Shown: positions 26,691 to 36,011 of the stretch, in pieces
Numbering within the stretch: the first letter of the stretch is position 1
Layout of the letters: every line of letters starts with the position of its first letter
Origin: Vibrio penaeicida
GTDB lineage: Bacteria; Pseudomonadota; Gammaproteobacteria; Enterobacterales; Vibrionaceae
Assembly (NCBI RefSeq): GCF_030689305.1
Contig: NZ_JAUYVM010000003.1
Span: 186,001-250,000 of the forward strand
Length of the DNA: 64,000 bases
Direction of reading: 5' to 3'
Position numbers and translations under genes: made by a program
Notes under the pieces: generated by a model
Seen by the model: only the letters and a program-made list of their open reading frames with translations
Databases searched by the model: none
What the model was told of the DNA's origin: nothing

Positions 26691-27575
26691 ATGCCCATCA
26701 TGGATTCCCCCCTTGTTATTGCCGTCGATGGTGGTGGTACGAAATGTATTGTGCGGTTATCAGACCAGAATGGTCGTGTACTAAGTCAGGTGCAGACAGG
26801 CTCAGCTAATGTGGCGTCTAATTTTGAGGTCGCAAAGCAAAACATCACGGATGGCATTACTCAAGCCTATGCTGAAGCCGGACGTGCACTCAATCAAAGT
26901 AAAGGGGATATCATCGGGCTCGCCCTTGCAGGAGCCGAAAGCAGTGATCGGGTTGGAGAACTGCGAGACAGTCTGAATTTTTCTCAGGTGGTGATTCGTT
27001 CCGATCTTGAAGCCACATTAAAAGGGGCTTTAGGCAATGAAGATGGTGTTGTCGCCAGCATTGGGACTGGGTCGTTTTTCCTGTCGCAGCAAAACGGGGT
27101 TTATCAGCGTGTTGGTGGGTGGGGGCTATTTCTTTCTGACGATTGCAGTGGTGCAGCGTTAGGAAAAGCACTTATGCGCTATGTTGCAAATGTTCACGAC
27201 GGTATGTTACCTTCCAGCCCTTTGGTGGATAAGACGTTTGCGAAATTTAACAGCGAAATTCGGAATTTGGTGAACTTCTCTCTTCAGGCTTCTCCTAAAG
27301 ACTGCGCCGAGTTTGCATCCGACATTGTGTCCGCCTATCAGAAGGGGGATCCGGTTGCACGGCAACTGGTGCGTTCTTCTGTTTCAAGGCTGGTTGAAAT
27401 CCTTGAATTTCTGAATGCGCCAAAAACAGGGAACCTATGTATGAATGGTGGTTTAGCCGCTTTTTATCAGTCTGTTATGCCTGAGTCCTATAAAGACACC
27501 TTTGCAAAGCCCAAAGGAAATGTTTTGGATGGGATAACCTCTATAGCCTTGAATACCTCAACGGGAGCACTTTGA
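26691..27575 (+). CDS. BadF/BadG-family sugar kinase (GlcNAc/MurNAc kinase-like)
   Basis: The 294-residue ASKHA-fold kinase begins VIAVDGGGTKCIVRLSDQNG (phosphate 1 loop) and shows VVASIGTGSFFL (phosphate 2) and CMNGGLAAFY (adenosine loop). This family includes GlcNAc kinase and the clostridial MurNAc/GlcNAc kinase MurK. It starts after AAGGAG, and its stop abuts the ATG of the GntR gene without a gap. With murQ close by, phosphorylation of imported MurNAc or GlcNAc at C6 is the likely role. Confidence 0.85.
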   Translation: MPIMDSPLVIAVDGGGTKCIVRLSDQNGRVLSQVQTGSANVASNFEVAKQNITDGITQAYAEAGRALNQSKGDIIGLALAGAESSDRVGELRDSLNFSQVVIRSDLEATLKGALGNEDGVVASIGTGSFFLSQQNGVYQRVGGWGLFLSDDCSGAALGKALMRYVANVHDGMLPSSPLVDKTFAKFNSEIRNLVNFSLQASPKDCAEFASDIVSAYQKGDPVARQLVRSSVSRLVEILEFLNAPKTGNLCMNGGLAAFYQSVMPESYKDTFAKPKGNVLDGITSIALNTSTGAL

Positions 27576-28334
27576 ATGAACGTGTCGGATGTCCTTGAAC
27601 CTTCCAATTGGCTGACTGAAAGTGGTGGGCTTCGTTACCTGCAGCTGAAGAAGGTGCTGGAACGTGCGATTCTGGATCGGTCATTGCCTCCGGGTACTCA
27701 ACTGCCCTCGGAACGTGAAATTGCAAAGATCACCGGCCTTTCACGTGTCACAGTAAGAAAAGCCTTTGCCCCTTTGGTTGAAGACGGATACCTCGATCAG
27801 CGTCAGGGTGCTGGTACTGTGGTTGCAGAGCGAATGACACGCGTGGAACAGTCGCTCTCTCGACTAACGTCTTTTACTGAAGACATGGCAAGTCGTGGTA
27901 TGAAAGTCAGTTCAGCCTGGTTGTCACGGCAAGTAGTTCAACCGTCACCAGAAGAAATCATGACGCTGGGCATCAGCCCTTCGGAATCGGTAGTACGTTT
28001 AGAACGCTTACGCTTTGCCGATGGACAACCAATGGCAATAGAACGGGCTGTGTTGCCTTGCTCCATTCTGAATGACCCCATGAAAGTACAGCACTCCCTC
28101 TACGCAGTGCTTGATGAGCTTGACCAAAAGCCTGTTCGGGCAATTCAACACATCATGGCATCCAACCTGAACGAAGAGGATGCCCAGTTGCTGGAAGTGA
28201 ATGAGGGGGTGGCTGGATTGCAGGTAACGCGAGTATCTTATCTGGCTTCGGGCTCGGTGGTGGAGTTGACTAAATCCATTTATCGCGGCGATGCGTATGA
28301 CTTCGTTGCGGAATTAAATCTTCAAAGCTCTTAA
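27576..28334 (+). CDS. GntR-family regulator, HutC/UTRA type
   Basis: The 252-residue protein has an N-terminal winged helix (about residues 18-85; LPSEREIAKITGLSRVTVRKAFAPLVEDGYL) and a UTRA ligand domain from about residue 100 (VVRLERLRFADGQPMAIERAVLP). Relatives such as NagR sense amino-sugar phosphates. It is translationally coupled to the kinase gene and probably controls the divergent kinase and ABC operons. Confidence 0.9.
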   Translation: MNVSDVLEPSNWLTESGGLRYLQLKKVLERAILDRSLPPGTQLPSEREIAKITGLSRVTVRKAFAPLVEDGYLDQRQGAGTVVAERMTRVEQSLSRLTSFTEDMASRGMKVSSAWLSRQVVQPSPEEIMTLGISPSESVVRLERLRFADGQPMAIERAVLPCSILNDPMKVQHSLYAVLDELDQKPVRAIQHIMASNLNEEDAQLLEVNEGVAGLQVTRVSYLASGSVVELTKSIYRGDAYDFVAELNLQSS

Positions 28335-28511
28335 TCGTCAAAGCTCTTAATCTTCCCAAAGATGCGCACAAATAAAAAATGTCAGAGCCAAAATGAATCT
28401 GGCTTTGACATCTTAATGCTGTGTCTTCTAGCAATTTTCTCGTCTTCAAGGAATTAGGTTTGAGCTTATCAGCCGTTGCTTAAACTCATAAATTCAGCTT
28501 TCCAGACAACG

Positions 28512-29021
28512 TTAACCGCATTGTCCGAATTTTATGCTGATGACGTCTGCTTGTTTATCTTGAATCACTTCACCACTTTGATTTAACGCGCTGAGTGCGC
28601 CATCGCCTTCCCAGCTTCCGATATTGGATGCTTTCAGCAGGCTTTTGAACTCTTTTTTATTGAGCGAACATTGGCCTGAATCTAACAGTGCTTTTTTAAG
28701 ATTCTCTGTGGGTTTAGGTACACTTTTATCCCCTCCACATACCACGGTTTTTGCCAAGATTTCGTCGTTGTTTCCTTGGGCTAGAACTGTGCCCTGTGCG
28801 ATTAGATAGTCCTTCATTAAATGAAGAGTTGGGCGTACCCTTATACCTAAGCTTTGCGAAATGGATTGTGATGTTTCTAAATCGGATAGATCTACCGAAC
28901 AATCGCTTTGCTCGACGTGTTGTACAAAGCTGGCAACCAAATTATCGATGGTATTGGCATTAACCGAGGGAGAAGCAAAAGCGATAGCTACAAGAAGCAT
29001 CGCGGGTCTTTCGAGTTTCAT
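28512..29021 (-). CDS. Exported protein of unknown function
   Basis: I do not recognise this 169-residue protein. Residues 1-22 form a signal peptide (cleavage near VNA-NT). The mature part has five Cys (in QSDCSVD, VVCGGDK, GQCSLN and FGQCG), consistent with disulfides in the periplasm. It stands alone between the GntR gene and a LysR gene. Confidence 0.55.
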   Translation of the reverse strand: MKLERPAMLLVAIAFASPSVNANTIDNLVASFVQHVEQSDCSVDLSDLETSQSISQSLGIRVRPTLHLMKDYLIAQGTVLAQGNNDEILAKTVVCGGDKSVPKPTENLKKALLDSGQCSLNKKEFKSLLKASNIGSWEGDGALSALNQSGEVIQDKQADVISIKFGQCG

Positions 29022-29189
29022 TTTTATATCTCATTAGGGTTTGGAGGAAAGGTCTAATGATGATGGGGAAGATGAATTTATCTTTTACGAGTATGTAAAT
29101 TCTTAGTCAATAATCAAAATTGAGAAGAGTGTGTTCAGGCAAAGGTGATTGTCTGAAACGAAGCCATAATTCACGAAGTATAATCGACA

Positions 29190-30035
29190 TCATACTGTAT
29201 CGCTAAATCGGCGGCAGCTCGCTATCACTTGTTTCATTAGCGGAATTGAGCGCTGACTTATATTGACCGCCATACCAACAGAGAGCGAACAGTCGAAACC
29301 TCTGATTGACCTGAGTACGATGCTTTCGGAGCTTGTAATTTCGGTCCAGTTGGGCAGCAATGCCGCTCCTACACCAGCTTGAACTAGGGGCCATGCATAA
29401 TCGATAGTTCGGATGTTGGCTCGGGCATTAAACTGAATTCCTCTTTGCAAAAGGCTATCTTTCAGCGTATCGAGTGCCATGCACGGTTCTCTGCGAATAA
29501 ATGGCATGCCATCCAAGTCTTCAAAATCCAAACAACGCTTTTGTGCCTTAGCCCAATGGCGTGGGAGAGCCAGTTGGTAGACGTCTTCCCATATTGGTAC
29601 AAATTGATCCTCACTGACATGAGAGGAACCAGCCAAGATTCGCGCATCACAGGGTTCATCAGTATCCACCAGTGTGAGCTCTAAGTACTCAATATCCTCG
29701 CTCAAGTGTTGCAGCAATAAGCTCATTCTCTTGGCACCTAACGAACGCATGATCCCGAGCCTTAGCGGTACGGTTACGGGTTGATCGCGAAAGGTTTGAA
29801 GAATGTTCTTCTCGCTGTCGATCATCCGCTTCGCTTCTGGATAAAGCCGTTTCGCTGCTGGTGTTGGCACTACGCCACGGGCGTGACGAACAAAAAGTGC
29901 GGTATTGAGTGCCAATTCTAAATTCTTTATCGCAGCGGTGATCGAAGGCTGCGAGACAAAGCAGTGTTTCGCCGCGCCGCTGACACTGCCTACTTCATAC
30001 ACTTTCAAAAAGTAGCGTAATGTTCTGAGTTCCAT
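29190..30035 (-). CDS. LysR-family transcriptional regulator
   Basis: The 281-residue protein begins MELRTLRYFLKVYEVGSVSG, with the helix-turn-helix FVSQPSITAAIKNLELALNTALF, typical of the LysR family; an effector domain follows. It is divergent from the DUF1338 gene with a spacer of about 200 bp, so it is the likely regulator of that gene. Confidence 0.9.
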   Translation of the reverse strand: MELRTLRYFLKVYEVGSVSGAAKHCFVSQPSITAAIKNLELALNTALFVRHARGVVPTPAAKRLYPEAKRMIDSEKNILQTFRDQPVTVPLRLGIMRSLGAKRMSLLLQHLSEDIEYLELTLVDTDEPCDARILAGSSHVSEDQFVPIWEDVYQLALPRHWAKAQKRCLDFEDLDGMPFIRREPCMALDTLKDSLLQRGIQFNARANIRTIDYAWPLVQAGVGAALLPNWTEITSSESIVLRSIRGFDCSLSVGMAVNISQRSIPLMKQVIASCRRFSDTV

Positions 30036-30232
30036 TTCTGCTCACTTCAATATACAAGAAACTGCTAGCTAGTAGATAAGGTATAGGAAATACCTATAGT
30101 TAACATAAAAATAACATATTTCACACGGATGCACATGCGGAGTAAGGTTTGCGATAAAACATCGCTCGCTTTCGCCGAGTGTTGGAAGTTCGTATTACTT
30201 TAATTGGATCAGAAACTTAATAAGGAGGCGTC

Positions 30233-31024
30233 ATGTCGCCGAATAGCTTATTCAACTCACTTTGGCAGGATTACGTCGAGCGCCTTTGCCCTTCAGCACA
30301 AAAAGTTCATGACTTGCTGCAAGAAGACGAAGTGCTCATCAATGACCATATTGCGCTACGAACATTTGAAGGTAGTAAAGTAGGAATCGATGTTCTTGCC
30401 AAGCCGTTTTTAGCAGTGGGTTATCAACCAGCAGGTGACTATGTGTTTGAGTCGAAAAAGTTGATTGCAAAGCACTTTGAACACCCCGATCCAAAATACC
30501 CTAAAGTGTTCATCAGTGAATTAGAAATCCATAAATGCTCGGCTGAACTGCAAAGAATCGTGGGTAAATTACTGGATCAGGTGGATACATCAACCTTAGA
30601 AACGTCTGATTTTTTATGCAGCGGTCGCTTATGGGAACTGAATTATGCTGATTACGTGACCTTAGCAGCAGAGAGCGAATACGCCTCTTGGCTTGCGGCG
30701 CACGGGTATGGCGCGAATCACTTTACGGTGAGTGTGAATCAGTTGAATCAATTTGAAGAGGTGAAGCAAGTTAACCAACACCTGCGAGAAGCCAGTTTTA
30801 CCATCAACGAGTTTGGCGGAGAAGTGAAAGGGTCGCCAGAGGTTTTATTGGAACAGTCTTCTACAATGGCGGATAAAGTGCCGGTGCACTTTGTTGAGAC
30901 AACGGAAACCATTCCTGGTGGATTCTATGAGTTTGCCAAGCGTTATCCAATGAATAATGGTGAGCTCTATTCCGGATTCGTTGCTGCCTCCGCCGACAAA
31001 ATTTTTGAAAGTACAAATGGCTAG
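30233..31024 (+). CDS. DUF1338 (2-oxoadipate dioxygenase/decarboxylase-like) protein
   Basis: The 263-residue protein belongs to the DUF1338 family, whose studied member HglS turns 2-oxoadipate into 2-hydroxyglutarate in lysine catabolism using Fe(II). The family segments NDHIALRTF (His39, Arg43), GANHFTVSVN (His163) and GGFYEFAKRYP (Glu233) provide a plausible metal triad. It is much shorter than HglS (about 460 residues) and matches the compact branch. It starts after AAGGAGG and is followed by a large palindrome. Confidence 0.8.
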   Translation: MSPNSLFNSLWQDYVERLCPSAQKVHDLLQEDEVLINDHIALRTFEGSKVGIDVLAKPFLAVGYQPAGDYVFESKKLIAKHFEHPDPKYPKVFISELEIHKCSAELQRIVGKLLDQVDTSTLETSDFLCSGRLWELNYADYVTLAAESEYASWLAAHGYGANHFTVSVNQLNQFEEVKQVNQHLREASFTINEFGGEVKGSPEVLLEQSSTMADKVPVHFVETTETIPGGFYEFAKRYPMNNGELYSGFVAASADKIFESTNG

Positions 31025-31093
31025 GTAGTGAGCTCAGTAAAAAAATGAGGGAAGCGCGCCGACTTGTAAAGTCAACACTGTGTCCCTCGTCTA

Positions 31094-31152
31094 TATACTC
31101 AAACCACCTCAAGATGCCGCTGAACCTAGCATCTTGAGGTGGTTTGAGTATA
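31094..31152. repeat. 24-bp perfect inverted repeat between convergent genes
   Basis: Arms 31094-31117 and 31129-31152 are perfect reverse complements (the left arm starts TATACTCAAACCACC and ends AAGATGC), with an 11-base loop. It lies between the convergent DUF1338 and RidA genes. It probably ends transcription in both directions and looks like a dispersed palindromic repeat rather than a plain terminator. Confidence 0.8.
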
Positions 31153-31164
31153 ATTCTTATTGGA

Positions 31165-31527
31165 TTACGATTTCTTTACCGCTGCCGTCACAATAAGCTC
31201 AACTTTCAGCGTTGGGCGAGCCAGTTTTGCTTCGCCACACGCACGGGCAGGGGCTTCACCTTCATCAAACCATTCATCCCAAACCGCGTTCATTTCTTGG
31301 AAATCGGACATATCAGAAAGCCAGACGATAGTTTGCAATACATGATGTTTGTCGCTGCCCGCCTCTTCAAGTAAAGCCTCTACGCGCCTAATTGCTTCGC
31401 GTGTCTGGTCGGCTACACTCTCTTCGGCAATACCAACCTGGCCGCACAAATAGATCGTATCGTTATGTTTGACTATTTTACTCATACGCTGGGTAGTGTG
31501 CAGCCTTTCTATGTCACTCATGTTCAT
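31165..31527 (-). CDS. RidA (YjgF/YER057c) family protein
   Basis: The 120-residue protein has the RidA core: IVKHNDTIYLCGQVG, then VLQTIVWLSDMSDFQEMNAVW, then ARPTLKVELIVTAAV. The conserved Arg that binds the imine carboxylate appears in APARACGE. RidA proteins hydrolyse reactive enamine or imine intermediates of PLP enzymes. The start may be the second Met (31521). Confidence 0.88.
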   Translation of the reverse strand: MNMSDIERLHTTQRMSKIVKHNDTIYLCGQVGIAEESVADQTREAIRRVEALLEEAGSDKHHVLQTIVWLSDMSDFQEMNAVWDEWFDEGEAPARACGEAKLARPTLKVELIVTAAVKKS

Positions 31528-31661
31528 TCCCTTTACGTTATCTTGATGGGTTCCAAACCTAAAATCTTACCGTCACTATATTGATAAAGCTATGACTCTT
31601 CATTAGAAATGCTATTGTTGAAAATAAATCAACATTCAATAGTGAACAACCAAAGGTTAGC

Positions 31662-32606
31662 ATGTCTCATATCACCGCTATTCCCGTTTTTACCAGTGTG
31701 ATTGAAGAAGGCAGTTTTTCTCAAGCAGCCAAGAAGCTCGGTATCTCGAAATCTGCAGTTAGCAAACGAATAAGTGGTTTGGAGGATCAACTTGGTGTTA
31801 AGTTACTTCACCGCTCTACACGAAAATTAAGCCTGACCGAAGCCGGTGAACGGTATTATCAGCATGCGTTAGAAGCACTGAGCGCAGCACAAAACGCCGA
31901 GAATGCTGCAACTCAACTACAAAGGATTCCGCAAGGGACATTACGAATCAGTGTGCCAATGTCTTTTGGCAGGCTTCACGTAGCCCCCATTATTCCAATT
32001 TTTTTGAAACGCTACCCCGAAATTCATATCCATATGGATATGAATGACCTTTCCCGTGATGTCATTGCCGACGGGTTTGATGTGGCTTTAAAAGGCGGTG
32101 ACCTGCCAGATTCGTCTTTAATTGCTAGAAAACTCGCCCCGCTACACAGTGTTCTCTGCGCCTCTCCTGAATATATTGAACGATATGGTAGCCCAAAAAC
32201 ACCGCAGGACCTGACGGGTCGAAACTGCATTTTGTTCACTCACCATACTGTGACAAATGAATGGGTTTTTATCCAAAATGGTGAGGAAGAACGAGTACAC
32301 GTGACGGGAAATTACCAAGTCAATAATAGCGAAGCCTTACGCGAGTCACTTATTCAAGGGGTGGGCATAGGTCGATTGCCTACTTTTGCTGCAGGTGAAG
32401 ATATAAAAGCAGGGAAACTTGTTCCCTTATTGGTTGGCTATGTGATGCCACATAAAACCATTTATGCAATTTTCCCGGAGAGGCAATATCTTCCGGAAAA
32501 AGTGCGGGTGTTCATCGATTTTCTGATTGAAAATCTGGGAGGGAATGCTCCTCACTGGGATAATTTTCTAGAGACAAGTAGTGAATATGGAAAGGTCAAT
32601 AGATAA
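31662..32606 (+). CDS. LysR-family transcriptional regulator
   Basis: The 314-residue protein has the LysR N-terminal helix-turn-helix (VIEEGSFSQAAKKLGISKSAVSKRISGLE) and an effector domain beginning near GTLRISVPMSFGRLHVAPII, the pattern of the AaeR/DmlR/CrgA-like subgroup. It is divergent from ridA and tail-to-tail with the NTF2-like gene. The effector is unknown. Confidence 0.9.
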   Translation: MSHITAIPVFTSVIEEGSFSQAAKKLGISKSAVSKRISGLEDQLGVKLLHRSTRKLSLTEAGERYYQHALEALSAAQNAENAATQLQRIPQGTLRISVPMSFGRLHVAPIIPIFLKRYPEIHIHMDMNDLSRDVIADGFDVALKGGDLPDSSLIARKLAPLHSVLCASPEYIERYGSPKTPQDLTGRNCILFTHHTVTNEWVFIQNGEEERVHVTGNYQVNNSEALRESLIQGVGIGRLPTFAAGEDIKAGKLVPLLVGYVMPHKTIYAIFPERQYLPEKVRVFIDFLIENLGGNAPHWDNFLETSSEYGKVNR

Positions 32607-32709
32607 AGCCCTGCGATTCAAACTGGTGAACACCACTGTTTTCGAGCGGATTCAGGGCTCTTTCTTTTCTGCTTTTCTTTGTTCAACCTGCTGTTTACTC
32701 AGAAGAGCT

Positions 32710-33063
32710 CTACAATTGTGAAAGATCGGCATAGACAAGATAGTCTTTGATCTTGTTATTGCTCACATGAAGAATTGTAGCAAAAACAGCTGAATGCGTA
32801 CTACCATCGAGCCGGATGTATTCAACAGAACCATGGCAAATTACATCGTTCCCTTTAGACCATATTGAGTCAATCTGGTGTGCCATACTGGAGATACTGG
32901 CGAAAAAAGTTTGGTTTGCTTCTACGACCGCCGTTTTCCCAATAACCGGGTCAAAGTTGCCAATCCGAAAGCGCACATCGTCGGCTAAAAAGGTGGAAAG
33001 GTGCTCCACATCTTTGCTATCGACTGAGCTGTAAAGGTTTTTAATTAAGTCTGTCGCGTTCAT
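32710..33063 (-). CDS. SnoaL/NTF2-like small protein
   Basis: The 117-residue protein has the cone-shaped NTF2-like pattern: an N-terminal helix pair with LYSSVDSKDVEHLSTFLADDVRFRIGN, then a curved beta-sheet. Such proteins are small isomerases or hydrolases or bind small ligands. It lies 15 bp after the broken VOC gene on the same strand. Confidence 0.7.
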   Translation of the reverse strand: MNATDLIKNLYSSVDSKDVEHLSTFLADDVRFRIGNFDPVIGKTAVVEANQTFFASISSMAHQIDSIWSKGNDVICHGSVEYIRLDGSTHSAVFATILHVSNNKIKDYLVYADLSQL

Positions 33064-33078
33064 AAGTGTTTTTCCTCT

Positions 33079-33538
33079 TCATATTGCTGGGCTTATGCGT
33101 TTAATTCCCGATGTCTCACCGCCATACATGTTTTTCTCTTCCGGTTTCTCACTCAAATACTGTATGAATTCAAATTCAAACCCAGACGGGTCAACGAAGT
33201 AGACAGTTTTTCTAAACGGATGATCTGCACCGATAGTTGCTATTTGATGCCCTTTGGCTTGCAGTCGGCGCGAGATACTTTCCATGTCATCAACCGCCAA
33301 GCCAATATGCGCAAGTCCAGGTGAATGTGATTTCAAGTCGCGATTATCCCCCCCCTAAGCCTTCATTCAGCGTGATATAACTGTCATCGGTGCCGACGTG
33401 TAACCATTTGCGCTTCTTGCTATACCATTCACTTTCGCCCTGTCCCCGAACTTTCCATTCAGGAAAGGCTGTTTGTATAAAATCCAGAGTCAATTCAATA
33501 TCTTTAACAACCAAATTGACATGTTCCAATCGAACCAT
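33079..33538 (-). pseudogene. VOC-family (glyoxalase-like) protein, frameshifted at a G8 tract
   Basis: Two reading frames together make one vicinal-oxygen-chelate protein of about 152 residues. Residues 1-60 (VRLEHVNLVVKDIELTLDFI) start at 33538; the rest (AHIGLAVDDMESISRRLQAKG and YFVDPSGFEFEFIQY) continues in another frame. The break is at a run of eight G on the coding strand (eight C at 33348-33355). Seven G would restore an intact protein through LNEGLGGDNRD. This could be phase variation, a recent null mutation or a sequencing error. The metal His and Glu positions remain in the two parts. Confidence 0.75.
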
Positions 33539-33753
33539 TGCTTGCTCCTGTCATACTTTGAAGATGTACTTAAATCTTATTTCGTTTCTTTAAGGGTTAT
33601 AATCCCGAGTTTTGGAATAATATTGTTGAGTAATAGTTAACAGTGAGTGATTGAATGAAACAGGTAAGATGATAAACAGTATAAGGAAGGTAGTTAACCT
33701 CAGCTTTGGATAAGAAATAGCATAAATTGTTGAATTTAATGAAAACTATATTT
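33539..33753. other. Non-coding region before the MITE-like element
   Basis: Together with 33863-33991 and the element between, about 450 bp lacks a gene. Apart from the MITE-like repeat I see nothing definite. Confidence 0.4.
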
Positions 33754-33862
33754 CCTTTCTAGTCAGAGGCTTTTGTTGATAACAAGGCGAATTTACGCGT
33801 CAATAGTTAGCCTATTGCAAGTGAATTCAACGCAGCTAGCGGCAAAACAACGACTAGAAAGG
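33754..33862. mobile_element. MITE-like palindromic element (109 bp)
   Basis: The ends CCTTTCTAGTC (33754-33764) and GACTAGAAAGG (33852-33862) are perfect 11-bp inverted repeats. Internal pairs (TTTTGTTG with CAAAACAA, CAATAG with CTATTG, GAATT with AATTC) let most of the 109 bp fold into one imperfect hairpin. There is no ORF. The form fits a non-autonomous miniature element. I saw only one copy in this window. Confidence 0.6.
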
Positions 33863-33991
33863 TGTTCTGTTATCCAGATCTGAGGTTAGTTTAGTGGAAC
33901 GAATTGGTATGGCTAGCCTGAAGGCACCAGCGGTTGTACTTAGCAGTACTTGCTCTTAACTAAGATTAAGTACTGCTGTCGAATCACTGGT

Positions 33992-34891
33992 TCATTTTAC
34001 TGGAACAGTGTCTGTTGAGTTGAGTTTTAGAGACCGGTGAAAAACAGGATAAATCGTAGCCAATACAATAAGCCCTCCTCCCAACATCGCAGACAAACGA
34101 AGTTCTTCATTTAGAATGAATGCCGCAAAAATGGCTGCAAACAATGGCTCTAGACTAAATATCAGTACAGCTCTATCTGCAGTGGTCTGCGTCTGGTACT
34201 TTGTCTGAACCCAAAAAGCAAGAGCGGTTGCCAGTGATGCAGTAATGACAACAGTAGTGACTAACTGTATTGAGAAATTTTTAGGTAGCAAATTATCCGA
34301 GAAACCCGCAATGCATACTGACAATATAGCCATTACTAATAGCTGAATGAAAGTCAGCACCGTCGAGTTATGGTGACTTGCGAATCTATCAATAACGACG
34401 ATATGAATTGAACTAACAACAGCGCCAGCTATAACCAGACTGTCACCAAATCCAATCCCTTCGATACTGAGTTCACTGATCACGGCCAGACCCAGAAGCC
34501 CCAAAAGTGAGCTAATCCAAATGTCTAACCTCGGTAGTTTTCTATGAACTACTGCCAAGATGATAGGAACAAATATTATGCCTAATCCGGCTAAAAATCC
34601 CGTATTTACAGAAGATGTATAATTTAGACCAACGATAAATAAGGAGAATGTAATGAACAGCAAAACTCCTAACACGCTCCCAATCAACAGTGTTTGTTTG
34701 TTTATTTTTACGCTATCGAAAATAACAAATGGTAGGAAGAGCAATGCTGATAAAGCAAAACGCATCCATAGTACAGTAAACGTATCGTTATCATCTAATA
34801 CGAGCTTCATCAAAGGAAAACCTAGTCCCCAAGAGAAAGCGACATATAAAAGCAGTAACTCAGCTTTCCAACTTTTCACACTCACCTCCAC
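33992..34891 (-). CDS. EamA/DMT-family transporter
   Basis: The 299-residue protein has ten hydrophobic helices in two EamA repeats (YVAFSWGLGFPLMKLVL near the start; SLEPLFAAIFAAFILNEEL in the second). DMT carriers often export amino acids or small metabolites. Its start lies 32 bp inside the end of the cysteine desulfurase gene, so the two are translationally coupled in one operon with the unknown gene upstream. Confidence 0.88.
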   Translation of the reverse strand: MEVSVKSWKAELLLLYVAFSWGLGFPLMKLVLDDNDTFTVLWMRFALSALLFLPFVIFDSVKINKQTLLIGSVLGVLLFITFSLFIVGLNYTSSVNTGFLAGLGIIFVPIILAVVHRKLPRLDIWISSLLGLLGLAVISELSIEGIGFGDSLVIAGAVVSSIHIVVIDRFASHHNSTVLTFIQLLVMAILSVCIAGFSDNLLPKNFSIQLVTTVVITASLATALAFWVQTKYQTQTTADRAVLIFSLEPLFAAIFAAFILNEELRLSAMLGGGLIVLATIYPVFHRSLKLNSTDTVPVK

Positions 34892-36011
34892 TGATGCTCA
34901 TCCTCGCTGCTGCGATAATATCTTGAGCTGCTGCTTCGACATCTTCTAAGGTAGTATTTCGACCAAAGCTAACGCGTATAGTTGAGTTTGCTAAGTCACG
35001 ACTTAGCCCCATTGCCATCAATACATGTGATTCCTTCTGATCCCCTGAATTACACGCAGAACCCGTTGATAATATGACCCTTTTTAGACGAGGAAGCATT
35101 TTCTGCATGTTAACACCCGTCAACGACAAACTAACACAGTGTGGCAAGCTATCTTCAAGGGGAGTATTGCAGACATAATCAAGTTCACTCACCTTACCTA
35201 AGAACTTAGCTCGCAAGTGTTTTAGCCGTACATACTCTCTTTCTTGCTGGCTCATTGACAACCCAAGGGCGGCTTCCAAGCCAACAATCCCAGGAAGATT
35301 ATAGGTTCCGCTTCGCAACCCCTTTTCTTGCTGACCTCCATGAATCAAAGGGATTAGCTTCGTAGGGTTCCTTACATAAAGAGCCCCTACGCCTTTCGGA
35401 CCATAGATTTTATGTGAGGAGAAGGTAAGTAGATCTACGCCTAATTCTTGAACATGTAATTTCAGTAGCCCTATGCTCTGGGTTGCATCGCAATGCAATG
35501 GCACTCCGTACTTCTTAGTAATTGCAGAGATTTTTTGAATAGGGTGAAGTACGCCAGTTTCATTGTTCCCATACATAACACTCACCAAAACAGTGTCTGT
35601 AGAAATCTCTTTCTTTAGCTGTTCAAGACAAACAAACCCATTCCGGTCTACATCTAAATACACGATTTCGAAGCCTAGTCGACTTAAATTAGAGCAAGAT
35701 TCGAGTACACATTTATGCTCCGTCTTTACAGTAATCACTTTACCCTTGCCTGCGACACTGGCTACCCCTGAGATAGCCAAGTTATTCGACTCCGTAGCAC
35801 CACTAGTGAACAATATCTCTTTAGGTTTAGCTCCAATATGACGTGCAATCTTTCGTCTTGATGATTCTACGACAGACGCATTTTCTACGCCTAATTCATG
35901 AGCACTAGACGCGTTAGCGAAATGGTGGGTAAGATAAGGCATCATTTTGTCTAGAACGGAAGAATCTAAGGGGGTTGTAGCTTGGTAATCCAGGTAAATA
36001 TGCCCAGTCAT
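34860..36011 (-). CDS. Cysteine desulfurase (NifS/IscS family)
   Basis: The 383-residue class V aminotransferase begins IYLDYQATTPLDSSVLDKM. It carries TSGATESNNLAI (PLP phosphate cup), FSSHKIYGPKGVGALYV (PLP Lys) and LSTGSACNSGDQKESHVL with the catalytic Cys on a flexible loop, as in IscS-type enzymes. It should therefore make protein persulfide from L-cysteine. No isc/suf/nif genes are near. Instead it sits between an unknown protein and an EamA exporter with overlapping ends, suggesting a dedicated sulfur-transfer role. Confidence 0.9.
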   Translation of the reverse strand: MTGHIYLDYQATTPLDSSVLDKMMPYLTHHFANASSAHELGVENASVVESSRRKIARHIGAKPKEILFTSGATESNNLAISGVASVAGKGKVITVKTEHKCVLESCSNLSRLGFEIVYLDVDRNGFVCLEQLKKEISTDTVLVSVMYGNNETGVLHPIQKISAITKKYGVPLHCDATQSIGLLKLHVQELGVDLLTFSSHKIYGPKGVGALYVRNPTKLIPLIHGGQQEKGLRSGTYNLPGIVGLEAALGLSMSQQEREYVRLKHLRAKFLGKVSELDYVCNTPLEDSLPHCVSLSLTGVNMQKMLPRLKRVILSTGSACNSGDQKESHVLMAMGLSRDLANSTIRVSFGRNTTLEDVEAAAQDIIAAARMSISGGECEKLES

